NCBI GenBank assembly: GCA_963789225.1
Contig: CAWBKD010000030.1
Coordinates: forward strand, 186,001 to 250,000
Reading direction: 5' to 3'
Length of the DNA: 64,000 bases
DNA from: Palsa-504 sp963789225
Lineage (GTDB): Bacteria > Actinomycetota > Actinomycetes > Streptosporangiales > Streptosporangiaceae
The translations under genes were made by a program, and so were the position numbers. The notes under the pieces are model-generated. The model saw only the letters and a program-made list of their open reading frames with translations. It was not told the origin of the DNA and ran no database searches. Position 1 is the first letter of the stretch. The number at the start of each line of letters is the position of its first letter. This document shows positions 61,990-64,000 of this stretch, one piece after another.

Positions 61990-63989
61990 TCAGGCCAGGG
62001 CAGTCACGACGGCGATGACCGCGACCAAGGCGATAAGCATGTACAGCATGTACGCATCGAGCCGGCCCGACTGCAGGCGCTTGGCCACGGCCACGACCGC
62101 CAGGAAGAGCCGGAGCGGGGGACGGTACAGGTAGGTCTCCACCACATCCATCACGTCGGAGGCGTACCTGAGGTGCGCGGCCTGCTCCTGCACGGCGTCG
62201 TCGTCCCGGTCCGGCGGGCCGGACCCCTCGTCGCGGTCGCTGTCCTCCAGCATGACCTCCTGCACCTCGGCCCGGGTGTGCAGGACGCCGGCCAGCACCC
62301 GGCGGGTGGGGTTGGCGTAGCCGAAGGCGGTGTAGGAGTCCAGGCCGTCGACCCCCATCGTGGCCGAACGCCAGGGCGGGACCCGCCGCACCCGCAGCAG
62401 CCGCCGGCCGGACACCGCCCAGGAGAACACCACCACCAGGAGCAGCATCACCGGCATCTCGACCCACAGCCAGGACGGCGACAGGATCGAGAACCCGGCG
62501 AAGGGCGGCTGGACGATCCACGGTGACTTCAGCGCGCCCATGACCAGCCTGCTGGGCACCACCGGGGACAGCCCGGCGGCGATGACACGGATCTCCAGCG
62601 GGGTCACCGCGGAGATGGCCAGGCAGCACACGGAGAGCACGGCGACGGCGCCCCGGCCGCTCCAGCCGTACGTGAGCGGCGCGCCGCGGACGGGCTCCGG
62701 GCCGTCTCGCTTGACCACCAGGCCGACCAGCCGGACGAAGGTGACGCCAGCGAAGCCTGCGGTCAGCGCGACCGAGGCGCCGGCCACCGCGAGGACCAGC
62801 CGGTAGCCCAGGCCGGGCACGCGGAACTGCTGCATCAGCGACTCGAGCAGGAACCATTCGGACACGAAGCCGACCGTGGGCGGCAGCCCGGCCAGCGTCA
62901 CCGAGCCCACGGCCAGGCCGAAGCCGCTCCACGGGGTGCGCCGGGCCCGCGCGCGCAGCTGCTCCAGGTCGTCCCCGCCGGCCCCGCCTCGAGCCCGGCG
63001 GCCGAGGCGAACAGCAGCGATTTGGCCGCGGTATGCGCGACCATCTGCAGCGTCGCGGCCAGCAACCCGGCCGCCACCAGCAGGCGGTTGCCGACCGCCG
63101 TGCCGGTCAGCGCGACGCCGAAGCCCGTCACGATCAGCCCGGTGTTCTCGACGCTGGAGTAGGCGATGACCCGGGACAGCCGGTTCTGCACCGCGGCGTG
63201 CGCGATGCCCAGCAGTGCGGTCACCGCGCCGAGCAGCAGCACCGCGCCGACCAGCCAGCCGGGGGCCCGGCCGAGCAGCGCCAGCGTGCGCCACATGCCG
63301 TAGAACGCCACGTTGACGCAGACCCCGGCCATGATCGCGCGGGCCGGCCCGGGCGCCGCCGCGTAGCCGCGCGGCATCCAGACCTGGAACGGCACCAGCC
63401 CTGCCTTGACCGCGAACCCGGCCAGCAGCAGCACCTGCGCCGTGGTCCGGGCCGCGCCCCCGGGCACGTGCACGAACGAGGCCAGCAGGATCGAGTGCGA
63501 CCTGGACGCGAGCAGCAGCAGCCCGACCAGCAGCGCCGCCCCGCTGACCTTGCCGAACGCGAACGTGATCTGCGCCGCGCGGACCCGGTCCCGGCGGTGC
63601 CGTTCCGCCCCGGCCAGCAGGTAGAAGGCAGCCGTCAGCGCCTCCCACCCGAACAGCGCGGTGAATGCGTCCCGCGCGGTCACGATCACCGCGACCGAGC
63701 CGAGGGCCAGCGCGTAGCTCGCGCCAAGCCGGCCCGGGCGTGGCCCCTGCCGCCAGGCCCAGCTGGCGAACGCCACCGAAATCGGCAGCGCCGCACCGAA
63801 CGCCATGGCCAGGAACAGCCCTGACAACCGGTCGGCCGCCAGCCCGGCGGCCCGCTGGCCCGGGAGCGGGTCGCCGAGCCAGCCGACCACGTCCAGCGTG
63901 ACCAGCCGGCCGGTCAGCGCGAACCCGCCGGTCACGGCCAGGCAGCCGGCTCCGGCCGCGCCGAGCAGGTACAGCGGCCCGGACCGCAT
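61990..63989 (-). pseudogene. NuoL/HyfB-type antiporter subunit, frameshifted
   Basis: The N-terminal part (ATG 63989 to about 62980) has LFGWEALTAAFYLLAGAER, GFAVKAGLVPFQVWMPRGY and IAYSSVENTGLIVTGFG. The second part (about 62975 to 61990), in another frame, has GLPPTVGFVSEWFLLESL and VETYLYRPPLRLFLAVVAVA. One missing G near 62975, in a GGGG run, restores a single protein of about 665 residues. It resembles the HyfB-like protein at 30275 and would belong to a second operon whose earlier genes are beyond the window. Sequencing error is possible. Confidence 0.72.
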
Positions 63990-64000
63990 GACGCGACCGC

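Overview
The window is high-GC actinobacterial DNA. The indicators are a WhiB7-type regulator, an F420-type LLM oxidoreductase, mycoredoxin, UvrD2-like helicase, FolP2-like protein, 13E12/DUF222-HNH protein, many GTG/TTG starts and ATGA/GTGA overlaps. I cannot name a genus. No rRNA, tRNA or CRISPR array was found.

Layout of 1-30 kb. This part looks like ordinary chromosome: a FolP2-like gene (5' partial), a LigB-like protein, whiB7 with a hairpin leader, thioesterase II, UvrD2, mycoredoxin, an ANTAR protein, a solitary C5 DNA methyltransferase, two exported or membrane hypotheticals, a broken cyclase-ATPase-LuxR regulator, an arylsulfotransferase-like lipoprotein and a ParA pair. It continues with the benzoyl-CoA epoxidase genes boxB-boxC and a divergent PaaX-type regulator, typA, a large LuxR regulator, an LLM oxidoreductase, a frameshifted IS701-type transposase, an HNH protein, an antiporter remnant and a DHFR-like protein.

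Layout of 30-62 kb. This is the striking part. I find ten copies of the fluoride (crcB-type) riboswitch aptamer between 37.9 and 59.1 kb, on both strands. Each is directly upstream of a gene or operon, except one that an IS element has separated from the gene behind it. All ten keep the P1 hairpin, A40, U48 and a five-pair loop pseudoknot (nine copies fully paired, one with a single mismatch). The long-range 6-38 pair switches in concert from A-U to G-C. In most copies the 3' strand of the pseudoknot is also complementary to the Shine-Dalgarno region, which predicts a translational ON switch.

The genes behind these switches are a seven-gene membrane complex related to formate hydrogenlyase but lacking the Ni ligands (Ehr-like), a MutS-like ATPase pair plus a soluble pyrophosphatase, and a second MutS-like pair. 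There is also an MFS transporter with a CxxC/CxxH protein, a small cysteine protein, an operon of unknown-PAP2-NUDIX proteins, an EttA-type ABC-F protein, and a multi-HTH protein with a SatP-type acetate transporter. A PP2C phosphatase and a dynamin-like GTPase that ends in CxxC/CxxH motifs sit among them. No Fluc/CrcB or CLC-F exporter is visible.

How the genes may work together (inference): fluoride inhibits Mg-phosphate enzymes such as pyrophosphatase, so the island may supply replacement or protective enzymes, damage control (MutS-like, NUDIX, EttA) and ion or proton handling (Ehr complex, MFS). Decayed copies (a hyfC fragment and a mutS-like remnant) and an IS insertion show that the island has been rearranged. 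Four genes carry single-base frameshifts in the data, some of which may be assembly errors.
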